Source of the DNA: Paludibacter sp. UBA6032
GTDB taxonomy: Bacteria > Bacteroidota > Bacteroidia > Bacteroidales > Paludibacteraceae
NCBI GenBank assembly: GCA_002427885.1
Contig: DIZI01000016.1
Span: 82,829 to 146,828 of the forward strand
Direction of reading: 5' to 3'
Length of the DNA: 64,000 nt
Made by a program: the position numbers and the translations under genes. The notes beneath the pieces were generated by a model that saw only the letters and a program-made list of their open reading frames with translations, ran no database searches and had not been told where the DNA came from. Shown piece after piece: positions 54,120 to 63,326 of this stretch. Numbering within the stretch: the first letter of the stretch is position 1; every line of letters starts with the position of its first letter.

Positions 54120-55262
54120 ATGTTTACACGAAGATCTTTTCTCAAAACATCCGTTTTAGCGACTGCCGCTTCACTTGTCAATGCAAATTCTATTTTTGCA
54201 CAAAAAAATAAAATTATAAATCCGACTGGAAGTACCCGAATGCAGCTCACGTATAGACCTTACAACCTCCAATTGAAACATCCTTTCACTGTTTCGGGTT
54301 ATACACGCACAACAACACCTGTTGTATTAACTGAAATTACATACGATGGAGTTAGCGGTTATGGTGAAGCTGCAATGCCTCCTTACCTCGGGGAGTCACA
54401 GGCTTCAGTTATGGCTTTTTTAGAGAAACTCAATTTAAAGCAGTTCAGCAATCCTTTTGAATTGGATGATATCTTGACATATGTCGATAAAATCGCAATT
54501 AATAATACGGCAGCCAAAGCTTCTGTAGATATTGCTTTGCACGATTTGGTGGGGAAATTGATGGGACAACCCTGGCATGCCCTGTGGGGTTACTCGGCAA
54601 CTAAAGTCCCATTTACAACGTTCACCATTGGAATTGACACAGAAGAGGAAGTGCGTAAAAAAATGCTGGAAACGGAACCTTTCAAAGTGCTTAAAGTGAA
54701 ACTAGGAGTAGATGAAGCAACAGATAAAATGCTTATCAACACCGTACGGTCTGTTACAGATAAACCCATTCGTGTGGATGCTAATCAGGGTTGGAAAGAT
54801 AAGCATTATGCGTTGGAAATGATCGAATGGCTTTCGGAAAGAAATGTCGAAATAATTGAGCAACCTTTGCCTAAACATAATCTGGATGATATGGCATGGC
54901 TTACAGAACAAAGTCCCCTGCCAACCTTTGCTGATGAATCCTGTCAACGTATGGAAGATATACTTGGTCTGAAAGGTGTCTTTAACGGAATAAACATAAA
55001 ACTCATGAAATGCACCGGTATGCGCGAAGCCCATCAAATGATTACACTGGCTAAAGCCTGTGATTTAAAACTCATGATTGGCTGTATGACAGAAACTTCG
55101 TGTGCCATTTCTGCAGCGGCACAACTTTCTCCTCAAATGGATTTTGCAGACCTCGATGGCAATTTATTAATTACAAATGATTTGTTCAGTGGTGCAAAAT
55201 TCATGAATGGAAAAGTTCAATTGAATAATGAACCCGGAATTGGAGTTAGAAAATTAGATTAA
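54120..55262 (+). CDS. L-Ala-D/L-Glu-type dipeptide epimerase with Tat signal peptide
   Basis: A 380-residue enolase-superfamily enzyme. Catalytic and metal residues are in place: Lys192 and Lys194 (LKVKLG), Asp220 (VDANQGW), Glu247 (IEQPLP), Asp272 (ADESCQ) and Lys294 (NIKLMKCTG). The DLDG motif (Asp344, Asp346) marks dipeptide epimerases that handle the L-Ala-D-Glu released from peptidoglycan. The N-terminus reads TRRSFLK followed by a hydrophobic stretch ending IFAQ, a near-perfect Tat signal, so the enzyme is probably folded in the cytosol and exported. Start ATG 54120 yields that signal; a TTG at 54105 would add five residues. Confidence 0.92.
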   Translation: MFTRRSFLKTSVLATAASLVNANSIFAQKNKIINPTGSTRMQLTYRPYNLQLKHPFTVSGYTRTTTPVVLTEITYDGVSGYGEAAMPPYLGESQASVMAFLEKLNLKQFSNPFELDDILTYVDKIAINNTAAKASVDIALHDLVGKLMGQPWHALWGYSATKVPFTTFTIGIDTEEEVRKKMLETEPFKVLKVKLGVDEATDKMLINTVRSVTDKPIRVDANQGWKDKHYALEMIEWLSERNVEIIEQPLPKHNLDDMAWLTEQSPLPTFADESCQRMEDILGLKGVFNGINIKLMKCTGMREAHQMITLAKACDLKLMIGCMTETSCAISAAAQLSPQMDFADLDGNLLITNDLFSGAKFMNGKVQLNNEPGIGVRKLD

Positions 55263-55396
55263 CCTGATTTGTCGTTTCTTTTGTGGAGTAAATTCATTTT
55301 AATGTACATCTCACATTCTCAATCATCTACGTCTCATGATTCTTGATTTTTAAATAATATCATTTTTTTCTGTTATTAAACATATAAAATAGGTTC

Positions 55397-55410
55397 TGCA
55401 AACGTTTGCA
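55397..55410 (+). promoter_or_regulatory. LacI-type operator palindrome (copy 2) overlapping the -33 box
   Basis: TGCAAACGTTTGCA, a perfect 14-base palindrome that shares its 12-base core GCAAACGTTTGC with the copy at 48303-48316. It is the same distance (17 bases) from the next -7 box as copy 1, and its right half includes the TTTG of the -33 element. Confidence 0.85.
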
Positions 55411-55435
55411 GCAACAAAAATATTGTCTATTTTTA
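55405..55435 (+). promoter_or_regulatory. Promoter of the beta-helix T9SS gene
   Basis: A -33 TTTG (55405-55408), a 19-base gap, and TATTTTTA (55428-55435, one mismatch to TAnnTTTG), 47 bases before ATG 55483. The layout is identical to the promoter at 48311-48341. Confidence 0.75.
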
Positions 55436-55482
55436 CAACTGATTATACAACTTACAATTTATTCACACTAAAATTATCGTTT

Positions 55483-57843
55483 ATGAAAAAATTTACTTTA
55501 TTCATGGCAACTTTTGCAATAACTACAGTGGCAATGGCTACAGCTATGTCCGGAACCTACAAAGTTGGAACTACGGAACTCTCACCTAATTACACATCAT
55601 TAAGTGCAGCAGTTACAGATATCAACACAAATGGTGTTGGTGGTGACATTATCCTTGAAATTACTTCGGACATAACCGAAGCCGCCAACATTGGCTTGGC
55701 TGTTAATACAAATGGTTTTGGCATTACCATTCGTCCTGATGCTGACGCTGATCGAACCATTACTTTCACGAAAACAACTGACAACACGAGTCCATCGGGT
55801 CATTTTGTAATTGGTTACACTGGTTTAACTTCTGCATGGGCCGATGCTAATATTATTTCTACAAACAAAGTAACAATTGACGGTTATGCTGTGGGTGGAA
55901 CAACAAGAAGATTGAAATTTACAACAGCTAGTGCAAGCATTTCAGGCTCTAAATTGACTGTTATTGTGGGCGCTTGTGAAAATACAGTCATCAAAAATTG
56001 TATCTACGAAAGCAAATCAACAGGAACTTCAGCTCAATGCATTGGTATGGTTACCCGCAAAGGTGCTGCAGTGGAAGTCGGACCAATTGGAGTTACTATT
56101 GACAACAACATTATCACATCAATTGCCTCCGTATCCGGACAAGGAATTAATACTACCAGTTCAGGAACTTTAACAACTGTAAAAACATCTGGTTTAGTAG
56201 TAAAAAATAATATAATTACAGCTCAGGGAAGATGTGGTTGGTTCTATTATATAAATGGAGGTGATTTTTACAATAATGAATTTCATTTAACACAATTAGG
56301 AAGTGCAAATACAGTAAACTATGGTTTATGGACATCAACTGGTGCAGCAGGGACCTTCAATATCTATAATAACAAATTTGTGGAAACAACAACTATGGAA
56401 GCTACTGCAACCGGAGCATTGGGTATGAGAACGATGTCACTTGCAGCTGGTACATATAATATATATAACAATATATTTTCAGGAATAGATAAAAAAACTG
56501 TAACAGCTGCGACTGTAAATCTTACCTATATTTTCTTTGGAGGAACAACAGGTTTTATAAGCAACAATACATTTTACATGCCTGCTTTAACGGCTAATAC
56601 TACTCCCGGTTATTATCAGGCAATCACTCTTTCATTTGCCAATCCTGATATTAAAAATAATATCTTTATTAGTAATGAAGATGCCGTTGCAAATGCTTTT
56701 TTTGGCAGTATGACTACCGGCACTTCCGACTATAATATTTTCTATAACAAAGCAGGTAACACAAAATCATTATTTGTTTCATTGACAACAAATTCAACTT
56801 TTGCTGCATATCAGACAGCATACCCAACAAAAGACAGAAATTCTAAGAATGTAGATGTAAACTTTGTAAGTACTACAGATTTTAATTTAACCGGAGCATC
56901 ATTAAATAATGCAAATTTAGCAGTACCACGCTTATCTGGAATTGCAAAGGATATTAATGGTGTTGATCGTGCATCTGTAACTAATGCCGGTGCATATGAA
57001 GCGAGTAATTTGACTGCAGTTGCTAAGCAGTTCACGGTAACCGTACCAAACGGAACAGCTCATGTTTATGTTGCAGGTGATTTTACTGGAAAAGCTTGGG
57101 ATAATACCACTCCTTTCGAATTAATGCCAACTGGTATTGCAAATCAGTTCTCAAGTATTTTCCCATGTATCGATGGTGTTACTTACAAATACTATTGTGA
57201 AAAAACCGGAGATTTGGATTATGAAGAGGGTAGATATAATCCTACGGATGGAGCAGATCCGCTTAAATTGGCTGCCAATAGGACTTATACTGATGCAGAC
57301 AATGTAACTCTTTGGTATCGTGTGAATAAAATCACACTCAATGTTAGTTTTGATGCAGCTACACCAGTGCCTTCAAAATTATTTATTAAAGGAAGTTTTG
57401 ATAGTTGGGCTAATGGAATTGAAATGACTAAAACAGCAAACACATTTAGCACAATACTAGGGGGTAATACCGGTGATAAATTTCCTGCAAATACTCAGTA
57501 CAAATATTACACAAATGATGAAGTTGCCAACAACTGGGAAAGCAATGCTGATAATACTAACAGAAGCAATCGTTGGAGTATAGCTCCTGTAATGAACGAT
57601 GTGGTTGCACGTTTTACTACCATGATTATCACCAATATTGACAATGTGAAAGTAGAAGCACGTATAATGCACACTCCTAACGGAATTGAAGTTAGTTTTG
57701 ATGGAGAGGCTGCGATTGAATTGTACACAATAAACGGAATGTTGATTGAAAAAACAAACGCCAACGGATCTTATTCTCACGATCTAAATAATGGCATGTA
57801 CATTATTCGAATCAACGGTAAGGCAACCAAATTTATTAAATAA
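55483..57843 (+). CDS. T9SS-secreted beta-helix protein with putative glycan-binding modules
   Basis: A 786-residue protein from ATG 55483 (signal peptide ending near MATAM); an upstream in-frame start at 55423 overlaps the promoter and is rejected. A parallel beta-helix (about 40-490) is built of VTIDNNIITS, NIYNNKFVE and DIKNNIFIS turns and resembles polysaccharide lyase/adhesin folds, but I see no catalytic motif. Two modules follow with HVYVAGDFTGKAWDNTTPFEL (about 530-620) and KLFIKGSFDSWANGIEM (about 625-720), similar to E-set/CBM20-like starch-binding folds. A T9SS sorting domain (about 725-786) ends the protein. Confidence 0.82.
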   Translation: MKKFTLFMATFAITTVAMATAMSGTYKVGTTELSPNYTSLSAAVTDINTNGVGGDIILEITSDITEAANIGLAVNTNGFGITIRPDADADRTITFTKTTDNTSPSGHFVIGYTGLTSAWADANIISTNKVTIDGYAVGGTTRRLKFTTASASISGSKLTVIVGACENTVIKNCIYESKSTGTSAQCIGMVTRKGAAVEVGPIGVTIDNNIITSIASVSGQGINTTSSGTLTTVKTSGLVVKNNIITAQGRCGWFYYINGGDFYNNEFHLTQLGSANTVNYGLWTSTGAAGTFNIYNNKFVETTTMEATATGALGMRTMSLAAGTYNIYNNIFSGIDKKTVTAATVNLTYIFFGGTTGFISNNTFYMPALTANTTPGYYQAITLSFANPDIKNNIFISNEDAVANAFFGSMTTGTSDYNIFYNKAGNTKSLFVSLTTNSTFAAYQTAYPTKDRNSKNVDVNFVSTTDFNLTGASLNNANLAVPRLSGIAKDINGVDRASVTNAGAYEASNLTAVAKQFTVTVPNGTAHVYVAGDFTGKAWDNTTPFELMPTGIANQFSSIFPCIDGVTYKYYCEKTGDLDYEEGRYNPTDGADPLKLAANRTYTDADNVTLWYRVNKITLNVSFDAATPVPSKLFIKGSFDSWANGIEMTKTANTFSTILGGNTGDKFPANTQYKYYTNDEVANNWESNADNTNRSNRWSIAPVMNDVVARFTTMIITNIDNVKVEARIMHTPNGIEVSFDGEAAIELYTINGMLIEKTNANGSYSHDLNNGMYIIRINGKATKFIK

Positions 57844-57876
57844 GAACCCTATGCCCTTTAAGGTAATAAGAAAATT

Positions 57877-57912
57877 CAACCGCCTTTTTCGATATGAAAA
57901 AGGCGGTTGTTT
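57877..57912 (+). terminator. Terminator between the beta-helix and GHL10 genes
   Basis: A 13-base perfect stem (CAACCGCCTTTTT at 57877-57889 with its complement at 57897-57909) followed by TTTG. The ATG at 57894 falls inside it, a further reason to take ATG 57936 as the start of the next gene. Confidence 0.85.
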
Positions 57913-57935
57913 GTAAAATCACCGTTTATCTTTTT

Positions 57936-59816
57936 ATGAAAAAGACAATTCTATTTTTATCCTTGCTTGCTCTTTTTACATGCTTAAATGCTCAATCACC
58001 GAAACGGGAAATGCGTGCCGGTTGGTTGGCAACAGTGTACCGCATCGATTGGCCAACTACGCCCATGAGTACTGTTACTACAAACAATATTGCCAAACAA
58101 AAGGCAGAGTTTACAGCCATTCTCGATTCGGTAAAAGCGGCTAATATGAATGCGGTTTTTTTTCAGGTCCGCCCTGAAACAGATGCTTTTTATAATTCTG
58201 CTTACGAACCCTGGTCTGCCCACTTGGGTGGTACACGGGGCACTTATCCCGGCTATGATCCACTGGCTTTTGCTATTGAAGAGTCTCACAAACGCGGTAT
58301 TGAATTACACGCATGGCTCAACCCATACCGGTATGAAACATCAGCCGGGAAATACACAGGATTACCGGGAGATTATAAAACAGCCCACCCTGAATGGATT
58401 CTGGATTATGCCAAATACACAAATGGGATAAAAACAACCGATGGTATTACAATTCTGGACCCGGGTAATCCTGCAGTTCGGAAATTAATAAAAAATGTAA
58501 TCGGTGATATATTAAGCAAATATGACTTGGATGGAATAATTTTCGACGATTATTTCTATGCTTATGCCGGAACAAACACTTCGTTGGATAGCTACTCACA
58601 GGGATTATTCAAACCGGCCAATATGACACTCAGTAATTGGAGGCGTGATAATATAAATAAAATGATAGCTGATGTGTACGATACTATTCAGGCTGTGAAA
58701 CCCTATGTTATATTTGGTGTTTCACCTTTTGGAATCTGGACAACACAAACTGCAGTTGCAACATCCCGCGGATTGACGCTTCCTTCGGGTATCACCGGAT
58801 CGGATATGTATGAACAAATATATTGTGATCCTGTTGCCTGGCTGCAACAAAACAAAGTAGACTATATTTCACCTCAGTTATACTGGACAACAACCAGTAC
58901 CGGACAGGATTATAAGAAATTATGCCCATGGTGGTCGGATGTAGCCAATAAATTCAATAAGTATTTCTATTCGAGTATGAGTATGACCTCACTTACATCA
59001 ATTTATAAATCACCAGGTTTGGAACCGGTAGTTCCCTGGTCGGTTATTCCTGATAATTTACCTGAACTGAAGTTGTATACATTAAATGGTGGTCTACCTA
59101 CGGGCATAACAAAAACTGAACAACGAATTGTTGCTGCGGCTAGTTTCGATGATTCCGAAGTAGGTTTAGAAATTGACTGGAATCGTAATTCCACCAAAAA
59201 TGCAGCTCCGGGAGCAGTTTTATACAGTATTAAAAATTTACAGACCAAAGGATACTTTACGAAATATCTCCGTGAACAAAAATTCACTTCACAAGCACTT
59301 ACTCCTGCAATTTATTGGAAAGAGCATGCAACTCCCGGTACTGTAACGAATATCAAATTAACCGATGGTGTTTTAATTTGGGATTATCCTGAAAAGAATG
59401 TTAAGTTTACAGTTTATGCCATACCTAATGACCTTGTAGAAACACCAACATCGTTCACTAACGTGATGAATTTATTAGGAGTAACATATTCCAGTCAATT
59501 TGACTTAACGAAATACTCAACATTATTTACAACTCACAAATTTGCTGTAGCGGTTCTGGACCGGTATGGAAATGAATATACTCCAACGTTCCTGACAACA
59601 AAGACTTCAACCGAAACGACACATGAAAATTTGTTCATTCGTATAATTAGTAACGGGATTCAGGTTCACTTAAATTCTTTCTCAACTCTGGAGTTATATT
59701 CAATTAGCGGATTATTAATTTATAAGAATGTAATGATGGGAGACTATACAGCCAAATTAAACAGAGGTGTTTATATATTGAAAGTGAATGGAACCTCATA
59801 TAAAATTATATTTTAA
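57936..59816 (+). CDS. GHL10-family glycosyl hydrolase-like protein (DigH/YngK type) with T9SS domain
   Basis: A 626-residue protein from ATG 57936 (signal peptide ending NAQ). A GHL10 TIM-barrel (about 20-430) carries REMRAGWLATVYRIDWP, NAVFFQVRPETDAFY, IELHAWLNPYRY and LDGIIFDDYFY motifs. Escherichia coli YddW (DigH) of this family cleaves peptidoglycan glycans stripped of stem peptides by amidases, the product the upstream amidase would make. A fibronectin-like segment and a T9SS-type sorting domain (about 565-626) follow. A different polysaccharide substrate remains possible. Confidence 0.85.
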   Translation: MKKTILFLSLLALFTCLNAQSPKREMRAGWLATVYRIDWPTTPMSTVTTNNIAKQKAEFTAILDSVKAANMNAVFFQVRPETDAFYNSAYEPWSAHLGGTRGTYPGYDPLAFAIEESHKRGIELHAWLNPYRYETSAGKYTGLPGDYKTAHPEWILDYAKYTNGIKTTDGITILDPGNPAVRKLIKNVIGDILSKYDLDGIIFDDYFYAYAGTNTSLDSYSQGLFKPANMTLSNWRRDNINKMIADVYDTIQAVKPYVIFGVSPFGIWTTQTAVATSRGLTLPSGITGSDMYEQIYCDPVAWLQQNKVDYISPQLYWTTTSTGQDYKKLCPWWSDVANKFNKYFYSSMSMTSLTSIYKSPGLEPVVPWSVIPDNLPELKLYTLNGGLPTGITKTEQRIVAAASFDDSEVGLEIDWNRNSTKNAAPGAVLYSIKNLQTKGYFTKYLREQKFTSQALTPAIYWKEHATPGTVTNIKLTDGVLIWDYPEKNVKFTVYAIPNDLVETPTSFTNVMNLLGVTYSSQFDLTKYSTLFTTHKFAVAVLDRYGNEYTPTFLTTKTSTETTHENLFIRIISNGIQVHLNSFSTLELYSISGLLIYKNVMMGDYTAKLNRGVYILKVNGTSYKIIF

Positions 59817-59834
59817 ACAGAATACTTTTATATT

Positions 59835-59878
59835 AAATCAGAAGATATGTCTTATTTGATATATCTTCTGATTTTTTT
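59835..59878 (+). terminator. Strong Rho-independent terminator ending the locus
   Basis: A 14-base perfect stem (AAATCAGAAGATAT at 59835-59848, complement at 59861-59874) with a T7 tail. Confidence 0.9.
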
Positions 59879-59977
59879 CATTTATTATTACTTTACACAA
59901 AACTAAAATTATATTTAAATGTTTAAATAATATATCGGAGAAAACAAAAAAAGTTTTAATTTATACAGCATTTATTC

Positions 59978-59985
59978 TATTTTTG
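59978..59985 (+). promoter_or_regulatory. -7 box (TATTTTTG) of the patatin/Omp85 gene
   Basis: A perfect TAnnTTTG 27 bases before ATG 60013, with a TTTT at 59954-59957 as a weak -33. Confidence 0.55.
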
Positions 59986-60012
59986 CTGTGGTATTATCAT
60001 CCTGCAATTTCT

Positions 60013-62307
60013 ATGAAAATAAATTTAGTTCTTTTTAGCCTTATCCTTATTTTAGTCTCACAATTACATGCCCAGAAAGTTGGTCTTGTGCTGAGCGGTG
60101 GTGGTGCTAAAGGGATTACTCACATTGGGGTTATAAAGGCATTGGAAGATAATAATATACCCATTGATTATATAGCAGGAACTTCGATGGGAGCAATTGT
60201 GGGCGGCCTTTATGCCATGGGATTGTCACCTGATCAAATGATAGATATCTTAAAATCCAATGATTTCAAGTACTGGTCAACGGGCGAAATTCAATCCGAC
60301 AACATTTATTACTACCGTAATGCAGATCCAAAACCCAGTTTTGTTGATTTTAGACTTAAGATTAACGACCTAGACTCATTTAATTTAAAAGACTATCTAC
60401 TTCCAACAAATATAGTGTCACCACGACAAATGAACTATGCTTTAGTTCCACTATTTGCTCAAGCTAACGCCTCAGCAGGTGGCGATTTTAATAAATTAAT
60501 GGTCCCTTTTGCTTGTGTTGCATCCGATATTTACAATAAAGAAGCAGTCATTTTTCGAAGTGGTATTTTAGGTGATGCTATCCGTGCATCAATGACCTTT
60601 CCTTTCATGTTTAAACCAATAATAATTGAAAATCGCCTGTTATTCGATGGTGGTATATACAACAACTTTCCGGTGGATGTGATGCGCGATGATTTCAAAC
60701 CGGATATAATGATAGGAAGTGTTGTTGCAAACAACCCGCGCAAACCGGATGAACATAACATCGTGATGCAGATTGAGAACATGATTATGAGTAAAACGGA
60801 TTATACCATTACTAAAAAAGAAGGAATCTTACTTAAATTTAATTTATCAAATGTAAATACTTTCGACTTTTCTAAAATTGACGAATTAGTCAAAATCGGA
60901 TACGATGAAGTAATGAAAAACATCGATGAGATAAAAGCACGAATACCACGACGAATATCTATCGAAGAATTAACCGAAAAACGAAAAAAGTTTCGGGATG
61001 GGTTTCCACCATTTAAATTCAAAAAAATAGAAGTAGAAGGAGTTGACAGTCTCCAAAAGATTTATATTGAAAAGGTTTTCAACTATGACAATAAAATTTT
61101 CAACCTGAATGAGTTTAAAGAAGCTTATTTCAAATTGATTTCGGATGATAAAATATCTGAAGTTATTCCCCATGCCATATACAATCCATCAACAGGTTAT
61201 TTCGATTTGAATCTGGATGTTACAACCCAAAACCAATTGAAAGTGATGCTCGGAGGAAACATCTCTTCTTCCACTTCCAATCAGGCTTATTTTGGTGTAA
61301 GTTACCAGAACCTGGGAGAATATGCTCAAACAGACTATGTGGATGCACAATTCGGCAGAATTTACAATGGTTTGGGATTAGGTACACGGATTGAAGTTCC
61401 CACACAAAAAAACTGGTATCTTAAATTAGGAGTTATCCTTCATAAATTTGATTATTTTGAAGGCAACCGGTTGTTTTATGAAGACAACCGGACTTCCTAT
61501 TTTAATCAGTACGAAGGTTACAGCAAGTTAAGCATTGGTTTTCCGCTCACCATGAAAGGGCGAATGGAGTTTGGCATTGGATACGGAGCATTAACGGATA
61601 ATTATCTTCAATACAGAGATTTGACCGGTCTTAATCCGAAAAACGACAAAAGCGCTTTCTCACTCGGTAACGTCTTTGCTAAAATTGACAGCTATACGTT
61701 GAATGATATAATGTATCCTACAAAAGGCTTCAGTTATTCAACCTCACTTCAGCTTTTCGGAGGGGAAGAAAACTTTAAATCCGGAACCGATCCTGTACTG
61801 AATGTTTCCGACAGAATGGATTTATGGGTACAATATCGGGCAAAGATGGATCGTTATTATCCATTGAAATCTAATTTTACAGTAGGAGCTTTTGCCGAAT
61901 TGGCCATCACAACGCGTAAGTTACTTCAAAATTACACGGTTAACCTTATTCAGGCTCCCTCGTTTCAGCCGACACCTTTCACACGGACAGTTTTCAACGA
62001 TGCATTCAGTGCGAATCAATTTCTGGCCGTAGGCATAAAACCAATTTATCAAATAAACAAACAACTGCACGTTAGAACTGAAGCATACTGGTTTATTCCC
62101 TATAAAACTTTTATCCGTCAATCCGACAATTCACCAGGTTATTCAGATGCTTTTAGATCATCTCAGTTTATGTCCGAGACATCACTTGTATTTAACTTTA
62201 AAATAGCCTCGGCAGCCTTTTTTGCAAATTATAGTAGTTCACCTGGCCAATGGAATCTGGGTATAAATATCGGGTTCCTACTTTTTAATCCGAAATTTAC
62301 AGAATAA
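60013..62307 (+). CDS. Patatin-like phospholipase fused to Omp85-type barrel (type Vd/PlpD-like)
   Basis: A 764-residue protein from ATG 60013 (signal peptide ending HAQ); a TTG-start extension at 59983 is rejected because it begins inside the -7 box. The patatin domain (about 22-310) has the GGGAKG oxyanion loop, nucleophile Ser58 in GTSMG and the catalytic Asp in FDGGIYNNFPV (about residue 212). A POTRA-like segment (about 335-410) and a beta-barrel of Omp85 type (about 415-764) follow. PlpD-type proteins expose or release the lipase through their barrel. Confidence 0.93.
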   Translation: MKINLVLFSLILILVSQLHAQKVGLVLSGGGAKGITHIGVIKALEDNNIPIDYIAGTSMGAIVGGLYAMGLSPDQMIDILKSNDFKYWSTGEIQSDNIYYYRNADPKPSFVDFRLKINDLDSFNLKDYLLPTNIVSPRQMNYALVPLFAQANASAGGDFNKLMVPFACVASDIYNKEAVIFRSGILGDAIRASMTFPFMFKPIIIENRLLFDGGIYNNFPVDVMRDDFKPDIMIGSVVANNPRKPDEHNIVMQIENMIMSKTDYTITKKEGILLKFNLSNVNTFDFSKIDELVKIGYDEVMKNIDEIKARIPRRISIEELTEKRKKFRDGFPPFKFKKIEVEGVDSLQKIYIEKVFNYDNKIFNLNEFKEAYFKLISDDKISEVIPHAIYNPSTGYFDLNLDVTTQNQLKVMLGGNISSSTSNQAYFGVSYQNLGEYAQTDYVDAQFGRIYNGLGLGTRIEVPTQKNWYLKLGVILHKFDYFEGNRLFYEDNRTSYFNQYEGYSKLSIGFPLTMKGRMEFGIGYGALTDNYLQYRDLTGLNPKNDKSAFSLGNVFAKIDSYTLNDIMYPTKGFSYSTSLQLFGGEENFKSGTDPVLNVSDRMDLWVQYRAKMDRYYPLKSNFTVGAFAELAITTRKLLQNYTVNLIQAPSFQPTPFTRTVFNDAFSANQFLAVGIKPIYQINKQLHVRTEAYWFIPYKTFIRQSDNSPGYSDAFRSSQFMSETSLVFNFKIASAAFFANYSSSPGQWNLGINIGFLLFNPKFTE

Positions 62308-62340
62308 TTGAAATCAAAAAATCAGAACTGTAAAACGGGA

Positions 62341-62811
62341 TTAATCTATTTTTTGTACTGCCTGATGAAAATTTATTCCATAATAATAAAATCGTAAGGC
62401 TGACATTAAGAGTGGAGTTCCCATGCCAATATAAAATACGGAAAGATAGACTGGAGATACAATTCCTGTCATTCGCAGAGTTATTCCAAAACTGATCATC
62501 AAGGCCATCAACAAATAACTTCGAAAGTTGACAAAGGAAAACAGACAAGGTTTGTCCGGTTCCAGATGTACAATCCGATGAATATGTTTCAACGAGATTT
62601 TCGAGAACATCATTACATAGAAAATTATCCCGGCAACAATACTTCCGGCTATTTTCAACCAAATCATTCCCTGCGCTAATTTCAACATCGAAAAACCTCT
62701 GTATACTAACATCCCGCCACCCGTGGTCCAGGCTATACCGGCTACAATAAGCAAATACCGCCGGGGAATTCCCGGCTTTAGCAATTGTAAAATGGAGTTT
62801 GTTCTGTTCAT
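62341..62811 (-). CDS. Hypothetical integral membrane protein, 156 residues
   Basis: A protein with about four hydrophobic segments (near residues 19-39, 52-70, 92-112 and 118-138) and a short basic N-terminus. A signature RIVHLEPDKPCLFSF lies between the second and third helices. No family is recognised. It is convergent with the patatin gene, with 33 bases between. A frame at 62297-62662 on the same strand is a shadow. Confidence 0.65.
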   Translation of the reverse strand: MNRTNSILQLLKPGIPRRYLLIVAGIAWTTGGGMLVYRGFSMLKLAQGMIWLKIAGSIVAGIIFYVMMFSKISLKHIHRIVHLEPDKPCLFSFVNFRSYLLMALMISFGITLRMTGIVSPVYLSVFYIGMGTPLLMSALRFYYYGINFHQAVQKID

Positions 62812-62999
62812 TGTTCTGCTTTTGGAAAAATTATTTCAACGAATTATCGAAATGTTTAACCGTTTTCGGATTGATTTAGTTCATGTGATATGTTTAAATA
62901 ATGACAAATTTGGCTGAATTTGAATCCCACAAAGCCAGTAATTTTCGATTAAAAACCAATTGTAAAAAAAAATCAGACTGTTAGCACATTTTATTCGTT

Positions 63000-63031
63000 T
63001 TTGTAGCACTCGTATTTTTTTAGTACTTTTG
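63000..63031 (+). promoter_or_regulatory. Promoter of the SemiSWEET-aroQ operon
   Basis: TTTG (63000-63003), a 20-base gap and a perfect TACTTTTG (63024-63031), 13 bases before the ATG at 63045. Confidence 0.75.
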
Positions 63032-63044
63032 CAAAAAAATATTT

Positions 63045-63326
63045 ATGACATTTGATATTGTTTGGGTAGGATATATTGCAGGTATATGTACAGCGGTTGC
63101 ACAATTTCCGCAAGCTTATAAAGTGATAAAAACCGGCGAAACTCACAGTATTTCATTGGGAATGTACGCCATAATGACTTTTGGTATTTTATTTTGGTTT
63201 TTATACGGAGTTTTACTTTCAGATTTACCAATGATATTAGCAAATTTCATTTGTTTAATTCCTTCATTATATATTCTTTATATTACCATTCGTAATTTGA
63301 ACAAAACTAAGAATAAACAGGCATGA
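63045..63326 (+). CDS. SemiSWEET-family sugar transporter
   Basis: A 93-residue protein with three membrane segments and the PQ-loop signature AVAQFPQAYKVIKTGETHSIS, the hallmark of bacterial SemiSWEET proteins, which dimerise to carry sugars. The substrate is not evident. It overlaps aroQ by four bases (ATGA), which implies translational coupling. Confidence 0.9.
   Translation: MTFDIVWVGYIAGICTAVAQFPQAYKVIKTGETHSISLGMYAIMTFGILFWFLYGVLLSDLPMILANFICLIPSLYILYITIRNLNKTKNKQA

Noticed and set aside
57894..57935. ATG 57894 as the start of the GHL10 protein
   Set aside because: It falls inside the terminator hairpin; the signal peptide begins at 57936.
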